Assembly (NCBI GenBank): GCA_001513395.1
Contig: LFTP01000213.1
Location: forward strand, 1 to 20,183
Origin: Clostridia bacterium DTU080
Lineage (GTDB): Bacteria; Bacillota; Limnochordia; DTU080
DNA: 20,183 nt
Reading direction: 5' to 3'
This document shows, piece by piece, positions 13,030 through 20,183 of this stretch. The number at the start of each line of letters is the position of its first letter. Positions within the stretch are counted from its first letter, which is position 1. Made by a program: the position numbers and the translations under genes. The notes under the pieces are model-generated. The model saw only the letters and a list, made by a program, of their open reading frames with translations. It had not been told where the DNA came from and did not search any database.

Positions 13030-13752
13030 ATGGGCCGCCAAGGCATCTTGGCTCAAGGTGTGAAACCTGGTTTTGGCGAGAGACTCCGAGAAGCACGGAA
13101 ACGTTTAGGACTGACGCAGGCAGAAATGGAGAGGCATCTGGGGTCGGGACCGGGCCGTATTAGGGATCTTGAAAACGAACGTACTCGGCCAACAGAGCTT
13201 ATACTAAGAGCTATTGCGGCGATCTTTGATATCGATATTGAATGGCTGCGAAATGGCGACGTTCAAACGGAGACACGAGGAGTGTCATCCACCTCGATAC
13301 GTCCACCAGTCCCCAGGACCAGAATGAGAGGAAAGTTAGATGATGAGTTTCCGGATCGGTTGAGAGCTACTCGGATGCGTCGCGGTATGACTCAACTGCA
13401 ATTAGCTCAGAAAGTTGGTGTTACAAAGCAACACATCAGATGCGTCGAACGCCGTAAAAATAACCCCTCTAATCCGCTCATAGTTGCGTTAGCAGCCGCT
13501 CTCGATGTCGACGAGCAATGGTTGCGCACTGGCGGAAGAACCTGTGGGAGCATTGATGAATCGGTGCAGACTGTCGCAGAACGTCTCCGCCGCTTCTTGG
13601 CGATGCACGACATGACAGTGGGACGATTCGCATACGAGATCGACCAACCGGAGGGAAATGTACGCAGGCTCTTATCCGGCGATTGCGGACCGGGATTATT
13701 GGCAGATCGGATTACCGCAAAGCTGGATGACCTCGAAGAGAAGAGGCGATAA
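13030..13752 (+). CDS. Regulator with three XRE-type HTH domains
   Basis: This protein has 240 residues from ATG 13030, which has GGAGG at 9-base spacing; ATG 13024 is also in frame but only 3 bases from it. Three XRE/HTH_3 domains follow one another (numbered from 13024): 17-78 (FGERLREARKRLGLTQAEM...IEWLRNG), 109-170 (FPDRLRATRMRRGMTQLQL...EQWLRTG) and 183-236 (VAERLRRFLAMHDMTVGRF..., degenerate). Domains 1 and 2 share layout and ending, so they are duplications. The gene is less GC-rich than its neighbours, suggesting later acquisition. It could bind clustered operators as one polypeptide; targets unknown. Confidence 0.85.
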   Translation: MGRQGILAQGVKPGFGERLREARKRLGLTQAEMERHLGSGPGRIRDLENERTRPTELILRAIAAIFDIDIEWLRNGDVQTETRGVSSTSIRPPVPRTRMRGKLDDEFPDRLRATRMRRGMTQLQLAQKVGVTKQHIRCVERRKNNPSNPLIVALAAALDVDEQWLRTGGRTCGSIDESVQTVAERLRRFLAMHDMTVGRFAYEIDQPEGNVRRLLSGDCGPGLLADRITAKLDDLEEKRR

Positions 13753-13754
13753 CA

Positions 13755-14066
13755 TTGGAGAGAACAGCGCTGGAAGCCTGGATTGACGAGATTGCTATGG
13801 AAGACCTGCCGGAGAGTTACCAGCCAGTGGCGGAGGCCATCGGCATCCCGGCTGCCGTGCGCCTGGCTATTGTCTGGGGCGGAGCTCCTTTCTATATCCC
13901 GAAACTAGATAGGCTGCTGCAGACCTTGCGGGATCGTAAAATCGTGGCCGAGTTCCGGGGTAACTACAGGGAACTGAGCCAGCGCTATGATCTCAGCGAA
14001 AATCGGGTGCGGGATATCATAGCCGCAGCGCAGTGCGCACAGAACCAGCAGAAGCCATTCGAGTAG
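13755..14066 (+). CDS. mor: Mor/C-type transcription activator of middle or late genes
   Basis: This 103-residue protein starts with TTG two bases after the previous stop; AAGAGG lies 8 bases upstream. Residues 17-65 fit the Mor N-terminal dimerisation domain (EDLPESYQPVAEAIGIPAAVRLAIVWGGAPFYIPKLD). Residues 68-95 hold the HTH (AEFRGNYRELSQRYDLSENRVRDIIA). Mor and C of Mu activate promoters with poor -35 boxes by binding a dyad upstream. It sits directly before the lysis genes, so it probably switches on late transcription from the promoter region 14089-14163. Confidence 0.92.
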   Translation: MERTALEAWIDEIAMEDLPESYQPVAEAIGIPAAVRLAIVWGGAPFYIPKLDRLLQTLRDRKIVAEFRGNYRELSQRYDLSENRVRDIIAAAQCAQNQQKPFE

Positions 14067-14088
14067 AAAAACTACAAACCACGTTAGA

Positions 14089-14163
14089 CAGACCGCTTAC
14101 GCAGACCGCTTGCATGGAAGGTGCAGGGTGGCGAATGATACGCTCCTGGTATATACAGCCAGG
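14089..14163 (+). promoter_or_regulatory. Candidate late promoter region with activator sites
   Basis: The 160-base space between mor and the endolysin gene holds a 13-bp tandem pair, CAGACCGCTTACG/CAGACCGCTTGCA (14089-14114). Downstream lies a dyad, CCTGG (14145-14149) and CCAGG (14159-14163), which flanks TATATA (14150-14155), a good -10 box. No -35 box is seen, as expected for a Mor-dependent promoter. The assignment is inferred. Confidence 0.5.
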
Positions 14164-14229
14164 GGCGTTTTCGCGTCCCTTGTTGGCTAAACGGGCGCTA
14201 ATCGCCGAATGCCGGGAGGTAATGCGTCA

Positions 14230-14625
14230 ATGGAAGGCCAGTTGAGCGAGCACTTTCATGCTCGGGAGTTCCAATGCAAGTGCGCCAGCCGCGGCTACAA
14301 AGAGTGGTACTTCTGCGGCGGTGACTCGTGGCCACATCCGGAGTTGGTGGCCAAGCTCGAAGCGCTGCGCCAGCGGATCGGCAAACCGATCACTGTCACT
14401 TCCGGTTGCCGATGTGCGGCCTACAACGCAAAGGTAGGCGGCGCTCCCCGCAGCCAGCACAAGCTCGGTATAGCAGCCGACATCACTGTGCGCGGCATGA
14501 CTCCGGCCGAGGTCGCCAAGGAAGCCGAAGCCGTCGGCTTCTCCGGCATCGGGCTGTACGATACCTTCACGCACGTGGATGTGCGTGGGAACCGCACCCG
14601 GTGGGACGAGCGCAAGAAGAAGTAA
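14230..14625 (+). CDS. Phage endolysin, M15-type D,D-peptidase
   Basis: This 131-residue enzyme cuts peptide cross-links of peptidoglycan during lysis. The zinc-peptidase motif SxHxxGxAxD is at 75-84 (S75, H77, D84) and the second ligand/catalytic His at 115 (THVDVR), as in Peptidase_M15 proteins. The ITVTSGCRC segment at 54-62 is also typical. Start 14230 is chosen for GGGAGG (14214-14219) at 10-base spacing; ATG 14209 lies before that ribosome binding site. No signal peptide is present, so export needs the holin. It heads the late region. Confidence 0.93.
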   Translation: MEGQLSEHFHAREFQCKCASRGYKEWYFCGGDSWPHPELVAKLEALRQRIGKPITVTSGCRCAAYNAKVGGAPRSQHKLGIAADITVRGMTPAEVAKEAEAVGFSGIGLYDTFTHVDVRGNRTRWDERKKK

Positions 14626-14643
14626 CAGGAAAGGATGTTCGCT

Positions 14644-14994
14644 ATGAACAGCATTTTAGCGGTCGTTTTCAGCATCGTCGTAGACCTGCTGCAGATCGAG
14701 GCCGTGCAGACGGGTCTGATCGTCCTGGTGATTGCCATCGTTGGCTTGTTAATCAAGCGCTGGAGCTGGGTGCGGCACATCGTGAACTTGGGCATCCAAG
14801 CCTATGAGTATGCCGAGTACGAGGGCGCTCTCAATGGCTGGAAGGGCTATGAGAAGTTCGCTCCGTTTATGAGCCGCTTTATCGCCGGCTACCGCGAGAA
14901 GTACGGAACTTCCCCGCCGCCGCAGGCGAAAGCGCTGGCGGTTAAGGCCATGGAGCAGAAGGTTCTCCTGGAACACCAACCGGCGGGAAACTGA
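14644..14994 (+). CDS. Holin-like membrane protein
   Basis: This 116-residue protein starts at ATG 14644, since GGAAAGG (14628-14634) abuts the upstream ATG 14635 but is 9 bases from this one. The N-terminal hydrophobic part (ILAVVFSIVVDLL, then TGLIVLVIAIVGLLIKRW) gives one or two membrane helices. It is followed by a cytoplasmic amphipathic region (AYEYAEYEGALNGWKGYEKF) like that of LLH-type phage holins. It sits directly after the endolysin, so it probably forms the lysis pore. Confidence 0.75.
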   Translation: MNSILAVVFSIVVDLLQIEAVQTGLIVLVIAIVGLLIKRWSWVRHIVNLGIQAYEYAEYEGALNGWKGYEKFAPFMSRFIAGYREKYGTSPPPQAKALAVKAMEQKVLLEHQPAGN

Positions 14995-15007
14995 TTATGG
15001 GGGTTCT

Positions 15008-15033
15008 GCGGAGCTGGCTTGCGCCGGCTCCGC
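15008..15033 (+). other. Strong GC-rich hairpin between lysis genes
   Basis: GCGGAGCTGGC (15008-15018) and GCCGGCTCCGC (15023-15033) form an 11-bp stem with one G-U pair and a TTGC loop. No T tract follows, so it is not a standard terminator; it could be a processing or pausing signal. A 31-codon frame (14997-15092) runs through it without a ribosome binding site. Confidence 0.45.
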
Positions 15034-15096
15034 TGGATCCCCGAGATCGACCGCACATACAGACGGTGCAAGGCCGTTTAAGGAGGCGTTAAAGCC

Positions 15097-15474
15097 ATGT
15101 TTATAAGGCATTCAAGGCAGAAAAGAATCCTCCGGGCCGTGCTGTTGACCCTAGCCTGTCTCCTGATCGGCTCGCTGATCGGAATCGGGGTGGTGGTTGT
15201 CAACGCGGCTTCGCCGTGGTCTGGGTCTCACACCATAATCATAGAGTCGGGGTCGCCTGGCGTCATCCACACTCTGGTGCTGGAGTACGCCATCTTTCCC
15301 AGTCTGGTAACCGACGCCATATACGAACGCAACCCGTCCCGGGGCGATGTAGTAGAGCTGGCGACCACTTGGTATCTGCCCTTCGACCGAGTTATCTACA
15401 GCACTGCCGGGGTGAGGCGCTACCTATACAGCGATCAAAACGTGGCCTACCTCTCCCTTACTTACCGGTTCTGA
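15097..15474 (+). CDS. Membrane-anchored or exported protein of the lysis region
   Basis: This 125-residue protein has a basic N-terminus (RHSRQKRILR), one strong membrane helix (VLLTLACLLIGSLIGIGVVVV) and an NAAS-type possible cleavage point. The outside part is beta-rich (HTIIIESGSPGVIHTLVLEYAIF...YLYSDQNVAYLSLTYRF) and ends in Phe. AAGGAGG (15080-15086) is a strong ribosome binding site. A spanin-like role in outer-membrane disruption is conceivable in a diderm host but not shown; no family is recognised. Confidence 0.65.
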   Translation: MFIRHSRQKRILRAVLLTLACLLIGSLIGIGVVVVNAASPWSGSHTIIIESGSPGVIHTLVLEYAIFPSLVTDAIYERNPSRGDVVELATTWYLPFDRVIYSTAGVRRYLYSDQNVAYLSLTYRF

Positions 15475-15539
15475 TACTGCTGGGCGGCGACGGGGTTCCC
15501 TCCGTCGCCATGAGACTTGGCTACGGAGGGACAAGATCC

Positions 15540-15857
15540 GTGAATGTAGAGACAATCATCGTCATTATGAACTCGCTTATGCTGGCCGTTTTGGGCTGGC
15601 TTTGGCTCTCGCAAAGCGAGATCCGAGCAGGAATGAAAGATCGCCTGCGCGAGCAGGCCGACGAGATCAAAGAGGTGCGGGACGACCTGAATCACTTCAA
15701 AGCGCAGGTGCCTCACCAATACGTGATGCGAGAGGACTTCATTCGCTCCGTGTCGGTGTTGGATCACAAGATGGACCGGTTCGGCGAAGAGCTTACCACG
15801 TTGAACAAGAACGTGTCTCGTTTGTTAGGAGGGGATGGGCGTGGCGCTACGTCATGA
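15540..15857 (+). CDS. Membrane-anchored coiled-coil protein, Mu gp25-like (DUF2730-like)
   Basis: This 105-residue protein starts at GTG 15540 with CGGAGGG (15524-15530) 9 bases upstream; the frame is open further up, but without protein-like sequence. The N-terminal helix (IIVIMNSLMLAVLGWLWL) anchors it in the membrane. A coiled coil (REQADEIKEVRDDLNHF) is followed by a heptad region (VLDHKMDRFGEELTTLNKNVSRLL). Topology and position just before the gp26-like gene match Mu gp25/DUF2730. Its role in Mu is not well defined; a spanin or scaffold role is possible. Confidence 0.7.
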   Translation: MNVETIIVIMNSLMLAVLGWLWLSQSEIRAGMKDRLREQADEIKEVRDDLNHFKAQVPHQYVMREDFIRSVSVLDHKMDRFGEELTTLNKNVSRLLGGDGRGATS

Positions 15858-16152
15858 AGCCCGGGAAGTTAGAGGGCGAATCTTGCGAATCTTGGACTTC
15901 TCGTACCCGGAAGGCGTGGCCTTGACTGTGATCGGGCTTACGCTGGGTGATATGGAGTACCAGGTCACACCCGCTGTGATCGCCGGGTATGTGGACTACC
16001 TGGAAGAGAAGGGTTATGTCGAGACCAGCGAGATCCGCCATGAAGGTGTGGGCATATCGCGGCGCATAGCCAAGCTCACCGCCAAAGGCAAGGATTTGCT
16101 GGAGCGCAACATCCCCGCCGACCCTGGTGTGTATACAGGAGTGGAGTACTAA
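15841..16152 (+). CDS. Mu gp26-like winged-helix protein
   Basis: This is a 103-residue protein. GTG 15841 is preferred because AGGAGGGG (to 15834) leaves no spacing for ATG 15835. The sequence (EVRGRILRILDFSYPEGVALTVIGLTL...VTPAVIAGYVDYLEEKGYVE...RRIAKLTAKGKDLLE) has the winged-helix layout of Mu gp26-type proteins located before the DUF3486 gene. It may belong to the packaging initiation complex. It overlaps the preceding gene by 17 bases and joins the next as TAATG. Confidence 0.82.
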   Translation: MALRHEAREVRGRILRILDFSYPEGVALTVIGLTLGDMEYQVTPAVIAGYVDYLEEKGYVETSEIRHEGVGISRRIAKLTAKGKDLLERNIPADPGVYTGVEY

Positions 16153-16688
16153 TGCCTCCCCGTCGCAAGCATTTCAAGATCGACCAGCTCCCGCCGGAAC
16201 TGGTTGAGGCCATCAATCGCCGGCTTGTAGACGGCTGGACATACCGGGATCTGGCGGAATGGCTGGACAAGCAAGGGGCGCCCGTGAGCAAGTCTGCTGT
16301 CGGCCGCTACGGAAAAGACTTCCTGATTCGGTTGGAAGCACTGAAAGCGACCCGGGAAAAGGCTAAAGCGATTGTTGAGTCTGCACCCGATTCGCCGGCA
16401 ATGGAATTGAACGAAGCGGCCAACCAACTGGCGGTTACGCTCATCACAGAGACGTTGATGAGCGTGGAATCACTGGATGGCGAGAAGATCAGTGACCTGC
16501 TGAAAGCTCTTGCGCAGTTAGAAAGAAGCGGCGTGGCTCGCGAGAAGCTGAAGATGGAGTTTAACCGGGGAGTAAACACAGCGGTCGCCAAGATACGCGC
16601 TGAACTGCCGAAGGCTATTCAGGCCGATCCGGATCTTGCCGCTAGAATCGACACTTTGATCCAAAGCATAGCGAAGGAGTTGCAGTAA
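16152..16688 (+). CDS. Mu gp27-like protein, DUF3486, probable small terminase subunit
   Basis: This 178-residue protein carries the DUF3486 signature: basic PPRRKHFKIDQLPPELVEAINRRLVDGWTYRDLAEWL, then an HTH with GAPVSKSAVGRYGKDF. A helical region with ANQLAVTLITETLMSVE follows. In Mu-like phages this gene lies directly before the large terminase and is proposed to be the small subunit that recognises DNA for headful packaging. The start shares one base with the previous stop. The large-subunit gene begins one base after its stop. Confidence 0.92.
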   Translation: MPPRRKHFKIDQLPPELVEAINRRLVDGWTYRDLAEWLDKQGAPVSKSAVGRYGKDFLIRLEALKATREKAKAIVESAPDSPAMELNEAANQLAVTLITETLMSVESLDGEKISDLLKALAQLERSGVAREKLKMEFNRGVNTAVAKIRAELPKAIQADPDLAARIDTLIQSIAKELQ

Positions 16689-18110
16689 GTGGAACTGGCT
16701 GAGCTGATCGGAAAAACCCATGACCCCGAACGGCGCGCTCGGTTGAAGCGGGCTAAGGCTGACTTCGGCTATTTCTGCACGTACTACCTGCCGGAACATC
16801 TCAGCCTTGCTCCAGCAAAGTTCCATCACGAGATATACGAGCTGCTAATGCGCGAATCTCGTGTGGCCGTCGCTGCCCCGAGAGAGCATGCCAAGAGCAC
16901 GGTCGTCAACCTGGGGTTTGTGCTATACGCCATATGCTTCAAGTTGAAACATTTCATTGTGATTGTGTCAGATACGGACACTCAGGCCCGGTACTTCTTG
17001 TGGTCTATCAAGACAGAGCTGGAATCTAACCAGCGGATCTCCCAGGACTTCGGCGATTTGGTATCTGACCAGAAATGGACCGAAGGCGACTTCATCACCG
17101 GAAATAATGTGCGGGTGTTAGCTCGTGGTACCGGCGCTTCCATGCGTGGTTTACGTCACGGATCACATCGACCGGACCTGGTGATTGGAGACGACTTGGA
17201 AAACGACGAGGCTGTCGGCACGTTGCTGCAGCGCCAAAAAACAGAGAACTGGCTCAAGCGGGTGCTGTTGAACTGCGTTGGACCCGATGGTCAGGTGTTT
17301 ATTATCGGCACCATATTACACTACGACTCGCTACTCTCTAAGCTACTCAAAGACGAAAAGTGGACCAGGCGTAAGTATAAGGCGATTCAGGACGACGGAA
17401 CCCCTTTATGGCCGGAACGGTGGCCGGAGGAACGGTTGCGGGATAAGCGCGAAGAGATCGGCCCTCTGGCCTTCGCACAGGAGTTTCAAAACGAACCCCG
17501 AGATGAAGACACCGCTCTGTTTCGCGAAGGCTCTATCACCTATTTCGACCCAGTTGAGATCGAGGGCAAACCTCTGCAACTGGTGGCCATGGTCGACCCT
17601 TCTCTGGGCGGCAGCCGCACCGCTGACTACTCCGCTATTGTCACCGTGGGCAGAGATCCGCAATCCGGCTACTTGTATGTGATGGAAGCTGTAATCGAAC
17701 GGCTGAGTCCTGAAGCCCTGATGGACGCCATTTTTCGGTGCTTCGACAAGTTCCATCACATAGCGATAGGGTTTGAGACGGTAGCCTTTCAGAAGGTGCT
17801 GAAGCTATGGTTGGACGAACGGGCGCGCAAGACAGGGAAATACCTGCCTGTTACCGAGGTGTCGCAAGGGGGCTTGAGCAAGGAAGCTCGGGTAACCCGG
17901 CTCTCTCCGCTGGTAGAGAATGGCACCTTGCGCTTTTCGCGTAAGGTACAGCGCTTGATCGAACAGCTTATCCAGTTCCCGAAGGGCGATCACGATGATG
18001 GCCCCGACGCACTGGAGGGGGCGGTTGATCTTTTCCGCTCCGTGGTGGCCGGAGAGACAAGGTATGAAACGGTGCAGCGCAGACGCTTCACCAAAGGGGG
18101 CGCCTGGTAA
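16689..18110 (+). CDS. Terminase large subunit (Mu gp28-like)
   Basis: This 473-residue motor-nuclease packages DNA into proheads. The ATPase part has Walker A VAAPREHAKST (61-71) and Walker B DLVIGDD (about 163-169), plus a coupling segment IGTILHYDS. The C-terminal RNaseH-like nuclease shows VDPSLGGSRTADYSAI (about 300) and GPDALEGAVDLF (about 440) with acidic metal ligands. GTG at 16689 is chosen; AAGGAG lies 9 bases upstream. The stop overlaps the portal start as TAATG. Confidence 0.95.
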   Translation: MELAELIGKTHDPERRARLKRAKADFGYFCTYYLPEHLSLAPAKFHHEIYELLMRESRVAVAAPREHAKSTVVNLGFVLYAICFKLKHFIVIVSDTDTQARYFLWSIKTELESNQRISQDFGDLVSDQKWTEGDFITGNNVRVLARGTGASMRGLRHGSHRPDLVIGDDLENDEAVGTLLQRQKTENWLKRVLLNCVGPDGQVFIIGTILHYDSLLSKLLKDEKWTRRKYKAIQDDGTPLWPERWPEERLRDKREEIGPLAFAQEFQNEPRDEDTALFREGSITYFDPVEIEGKPLQLVAMVDPSLGGSRTADYSAIVTVGRDPQSGYLYVMEAVIERLSPEALMDAIFRCFDKFHHIAIGFETVAFQKVLKLWLDERARKTGKYLPVTEVSQGGLSKEARVTRLSPLVENGTLRFSRKVQRLIEQLIQFPKGDHDDGPDALEGAVDLFRSVVAGETRYETVQRRRFTKGGAW

Positions 18111-19690
18111 TGTCTCAGCTATTTGATCAATACGGACGGCCTATCGAATTGCAGCGCCGACCTACACTAGACGTGATGGCCACCGCCAGTGTGCGCGATA
18201 AATGGTCTACCTACCCTTCTGCCGGGTTGACGCCAACCAAACTGGCCCGGATTCTGCGTGAAGCCGACGCCGGCGAGACGATGCGCCAGGTGGAGTTATA
18301 CGAAGAGATGGAGGAGAAGGACGCCCATCTCACGTCGGTGTTGAGCACGCGCAAGAATGCCGTGCTGGGCCTGGATTGGGAGATCATGCCCTTCTCTGAT
18401 GATGCGGCCGACGTCAAGGTAGCGCAGTTTGTCGACGACGTCCTCAACAACCTGCACAACCTGGAAGACAACATGCTTGATTTGCTAGACGCCATCGGCA
18501 AAGGCTTCGGCGTCTTGGAGATCATCTGGACGGTGGATGGCAAGCGAGCCTACCCGGCCCAGCTCAACTGGGTGCACCAGAAGCGCTTTCGTTTCGGCGA
18601 CCTGCACGAGCTGCGGCTGCTGACCGAAGACAATCAGTCTACCGGCATAGAGTTGCCGCAACACAAGTTTATCGTCCATCGCTACAAGGCGCGCAGCGGG
18701 TACACCAACCGGGCCGGGTTATTGCGCGTGTGCGCCTGGCTCTACCTGTTCAAGAACTTCGGCCTGAAGGACTGGGTGCGCTATGCCGAGGTATTCGGCA
18801 TGCCGCTGCGGCTGGGCAAGTACGAACAGGGCGCCAGCAAGGAAGACAAAGAAGCGCTGTACAAGGCGCTGGTCGACTTGGGATCGGATGCCGCCGGCAT
18901 TATCTCCAAGGCAACCGAGATTGTATTCGTTGAACAAAAGGCCGGGAACGCTGGCGAGAACATCTTCCACTCGCTGGCGGAGTACATCGACCGACAAGTG
19001 AGCAAGGCTGTGCTGGGCCAGACGCTCACCTCTGATGTAGGTTCTACCGGCAGCTACGCTGCTTCGCAGACCCACAACCAAGTGCGGCAAGACCTGATCG
19101 AGGCAGACTGCAAAGCGCTGGCCGAGACGCTACGTACCCAGCTTGTCCTGCCCCTTGTGCTGTTCAACTTCGGGCCTGATGCCATCGACCGGTTGCCGTG
19201 GATCAAGTACCACTACGAGCCGCCGGAAGACCTGAAGACGACCGCTGAAGTGTACGCCACATTGGTGGAGCGCGTTGGTTTGCCTGTGGCTGCCGAGCAC
19301 GTTTATGACAAGTTCGGCATCCCTGAACCGACCGAAGGGCAGACCATCCTGGTCGCCCCGAGCCGCCAGATGCCGCAGGGCTTCCCGCCGGCGCCGCAGG
19401 CTGCCATGAAGTCCAGGCTGATAGCCGCCAAGGAAGGAACGCCGAGTCTGGTGTCGGCGCAGCGAGCGCTGGACAGTCTTGCCGACGGAGCCACCCGACA
19501 GGGTGCAGCAACCCTTGCCGCCACCTTCGCCCCGTTGAAGCGCATCATCATGGAAGCGACGGATCTGGAAGGCTTGCGCGACCGGCTGTTGGCGGAGTAC
19601 AGCCACCTGAACACTTCGGACCTGGAAGACCTTATCGCCCGGGCTATGTTCGTAGCCGACCTGTTAGGCAGGTGGTCTGTCGATGCCTGA
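18110..19690 (+). CDS. Portal protein, Mu gp29-like (DUF935)
   Basis: This 526-residue protein forms the ring through which DNA enters the head. Family features in order: an N-terminal QLFDQYGRPIEL opening; DAHLTSVLSTRKNAVLGLDWEIMPF (about 65-90); DAIGKGFGVLEIIW; HRYKARSGYTNRAGLLRVCAWLYLFKNFGLKDWVRYAEVFGMPLR (about 190-235); and a Gln-rich SYAASQTHNQVRQDLIEAD segment. All are typical of DUF935. Length fits Mu gp29 (about 512). It follows the terminase and overlaps the head-protein gene by 8 bases. Confidence 0.96.
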   Translation: MSQLFDQYGRPIELQRRPTLDVMATASVRDKWSTYPSAGLTPTKLARILREADAGETMRQVELYEEMEEKDAHLTSVLSTRKNAVLGLDWEIMPFSDDAADVKVAQFVDDVLNNLHNLEDNMLDLLDAIGKGFGVLEIIWTVDGKRAYPAQLNWVHQKRFRFGDLHELRLLTEDNQSTGIELPQHKFIVHRYKARSGYTNRAGLLRVCAWLYLFKNFGLKDWVRYAEVFGMPLRLGKYEQGASKEDKEALYKALVDLGSDAAGIISKATEIVFVEQKAGNAGENIFHSLAEYIDRQVSKAVLGQTLTSDVGSTGSYAASQTHNQVRQDLIEADCKALAETLRTQLVLPLVLFNFGPDAIDRLPWIKYHYEPPEDLKTTAEVYATLVERVGLPVAAEHVYDKFGIPEPTEGQTILVAPSRQMPQGFPPAPQAAMKSRLIAAKEGTPSLVSAQRALDSLADGATRQGAATLAATFAPLKRIIMEATDLEGLRDRLLAEYSHLNTSDLEDLIARAMFVADLLGRWSVDA

Positions 19691-20183
19691 GATGCCTCTT
19701 GCCCTACCCTGGCCTGTGCCGCCGCGACCGGAGGAAGCGATAGAGTTCTTCCGGGGTAAGGTGGCCATGACGGACGAACAGTTCGCCGCCCTGGCGGCCG
19801 AAGTGCGCACGATGGCATTCACTGTCGCCGGCATAGCTAGTCTGGACGCCTTGCAGTTCCTGGCTGACCTAATCACCCGGGCGCTGGAGGAAGGTCTGAC
19901 GCTGCAAGAGTTTCAAGAGTCGGCCAACACCGAGTTGGAGCGCCGAGGTTTTGAAGGTTTGTCACCGCACCGAGCGGACAACGTCTTTCGGACTAACATG
20001 CAGACGGCGTTCAGTGCAGGCCGTTACAAGCAGATGACAGCGCCGGAAGTGTTGTTGAACAGGCCGTACTGGCAATACGACGCCGTGCAGGACGAGCGCA
20101 CCCGGCCTACGCATGCGGCGCTGGATGGCAGGGTGTGGCGTGCGGACGACCCCTTCTGGGACACCTGGTACCCGCCAAACGGG
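19683..20183 (+). CDS. Phage Mu F-like head morphogenesis protein (gp30), partial
   Basis: The frame continues to the window edge; 167 residues are visible. The N-terminal part is helical (EEAIEFFRGKVAMTDEQFAAL). The later segment NVFRTNMQTAFSAGRYKQM, followed by YDAVQDERTRPTHAALDGRVW, is the PF04233 (Mu F-like) signature. In Mu this protein is a minor head component needed for assembly. The start ATG lies inside the end of the portal gene. The C-terminal end is outside the window. Confidence 0.93.
   Translation, partial: MPEMPLALPWPVPPRPEEAIEFFRGKVAMTDEQFAALAAEVRTMAFTVAGIASLDALQFLADLITRALEEGLTLQEFQESANTELERRGFEGLSPHRADNVFRTNMQTAFSAGRYKQMTAPEVLLNRPYWQYDAVQDERTRPTHAALDGRVWRADDPFWDTWYPPNG

Larger units (their letters stand above)
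4152..20183 (+). mobile_element. Mu-like transposable prophage, left part (right end outside the window)
   Basis: The gene order matches the Mu group: leftward repressor, Ner-like protein, MuA-type DDE transposase, MuB-type ATPase, GemA/gp16, Mor, endolysin/holin, gp25-27-like proteins, gp28 terminase, gp29 portal and F-like head protein. The left boundary is inferred from the break in the permease gene and the TG at 4152-4153. The five bases before it (CGTCG, 4147-4151) are the predicted target duplication. No integrase gene of the tyrosine or serine type is present. All core genes seen are intact, so the prophage could be active, but tail genes and the right end are not visible. Confidence 0.88.

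Noticed and set aside
14033..14245. 70-codon frame between mor and the endolysin gene
   Set aside because: No ribosome binding site and no protein-like pattern; it covers the candidate late promoter.
15216..15539. N-terminal extension of the gp25-like frame
   Set aside because: It is the shadow of the 15097-15474 gene in another frame; GTG 15540 has the good ribosome binding site.
1..20183. CRISPR array, diversity-generating retroelement or recognised anti-phage defence operon
   Set aside because: No regularly spaced repeats, reverse transcriptase or known defence domains were seen on either strand.

Overview
The window covers about 4.1 kb of chromosome from an anaerobic, probably double-membraned (diderm) bacterium, followed by about 16 kb of the left part of a Mu-like transposable prophage. 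Anaerobic lifestyle is indicated by the class III ribonucleotide reductase pair nrdD-nrdG. An outer membrane is indicated by a signal-peptide beta-barrel protein ending in Phe and by a LolA-like lipoprotein-sorting protein. A diderm Firmicutes-type or similar deep-branching anaerobe would fit, but the window has no marker that fixes the phylum.

Host part (1-4151): the 3' end of nrdD, nrdG overlapping it by 4 bp, a converging tRNA-Ser(UGA) with its own terminator, a secreted CBM9-like protein closed by a strong terminator, and a leftward cluster of outer-membrane beta-barrel protein, LolA-like protein and the last codons of an FtsX/MacB-type ABC permease. The permease gene is cut at about 4151, immediately before a TG dinucleotide. 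I place the prophage left end there (4152); the rest of the permease should lie beyond the right end, outside the window.

Phage part (4152-20183), in Mu-like order. (1) Left end with several TGnGACA motifs, ACTAAGGAACC repeats and CGTTTAA-type motifs (4152-4550). (2) Leftward cI-like repressor (4608-5042), divergent promoter/operator, then Ner-like HTH protein. (3) An early protein with a perfect beta-clamp-binding motif. (4) A leftward 41-codon gene coding for hexapeptide DGSV repeats, with its ribosome binding site in a hairpin. (5) MuA-type DDE transposase and MuB-type ATPase. (6) A packed series of small early/middle genes, 9.6-13.75 kb: one-helix membrane protein, winged-helix proteins, Arg/Trp-rich peptide, coiled-coil protein, AbrB plus zinc-finger protein, GemA/gp16-like protein and a triple-XRE protein. 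(7) Mor/C-like late activator and a candidate late promoter. (8) Lysis genes: M15 endopeptidase, holin-like protein and another membrane protein. (9) Packaging and head genes matching Mu gp25 to gp30: membrane coiled coil, gp26-like wHTH, DUF3486, terminase large subunit, DUF935 portal and the start of the F-like head protein.

Almost all rightward phage genes overlap by 1-11 bp or are separated by a few bases, and many are joined by ATGA or TAATG junctions, so they are probably translationally coupled. The likely flow is repressor versus Ner at the divergent promoter, then MuA/MuB transposition-replication, then Mor-type activation of lysis and morphogenesis. The least ordinary items are the leftward DGSV-repeat gene, the clamp-motif protein, the Arg/Trp-rich coupled peptide, the triple-XRE regulator and the repeat structure of the left end.
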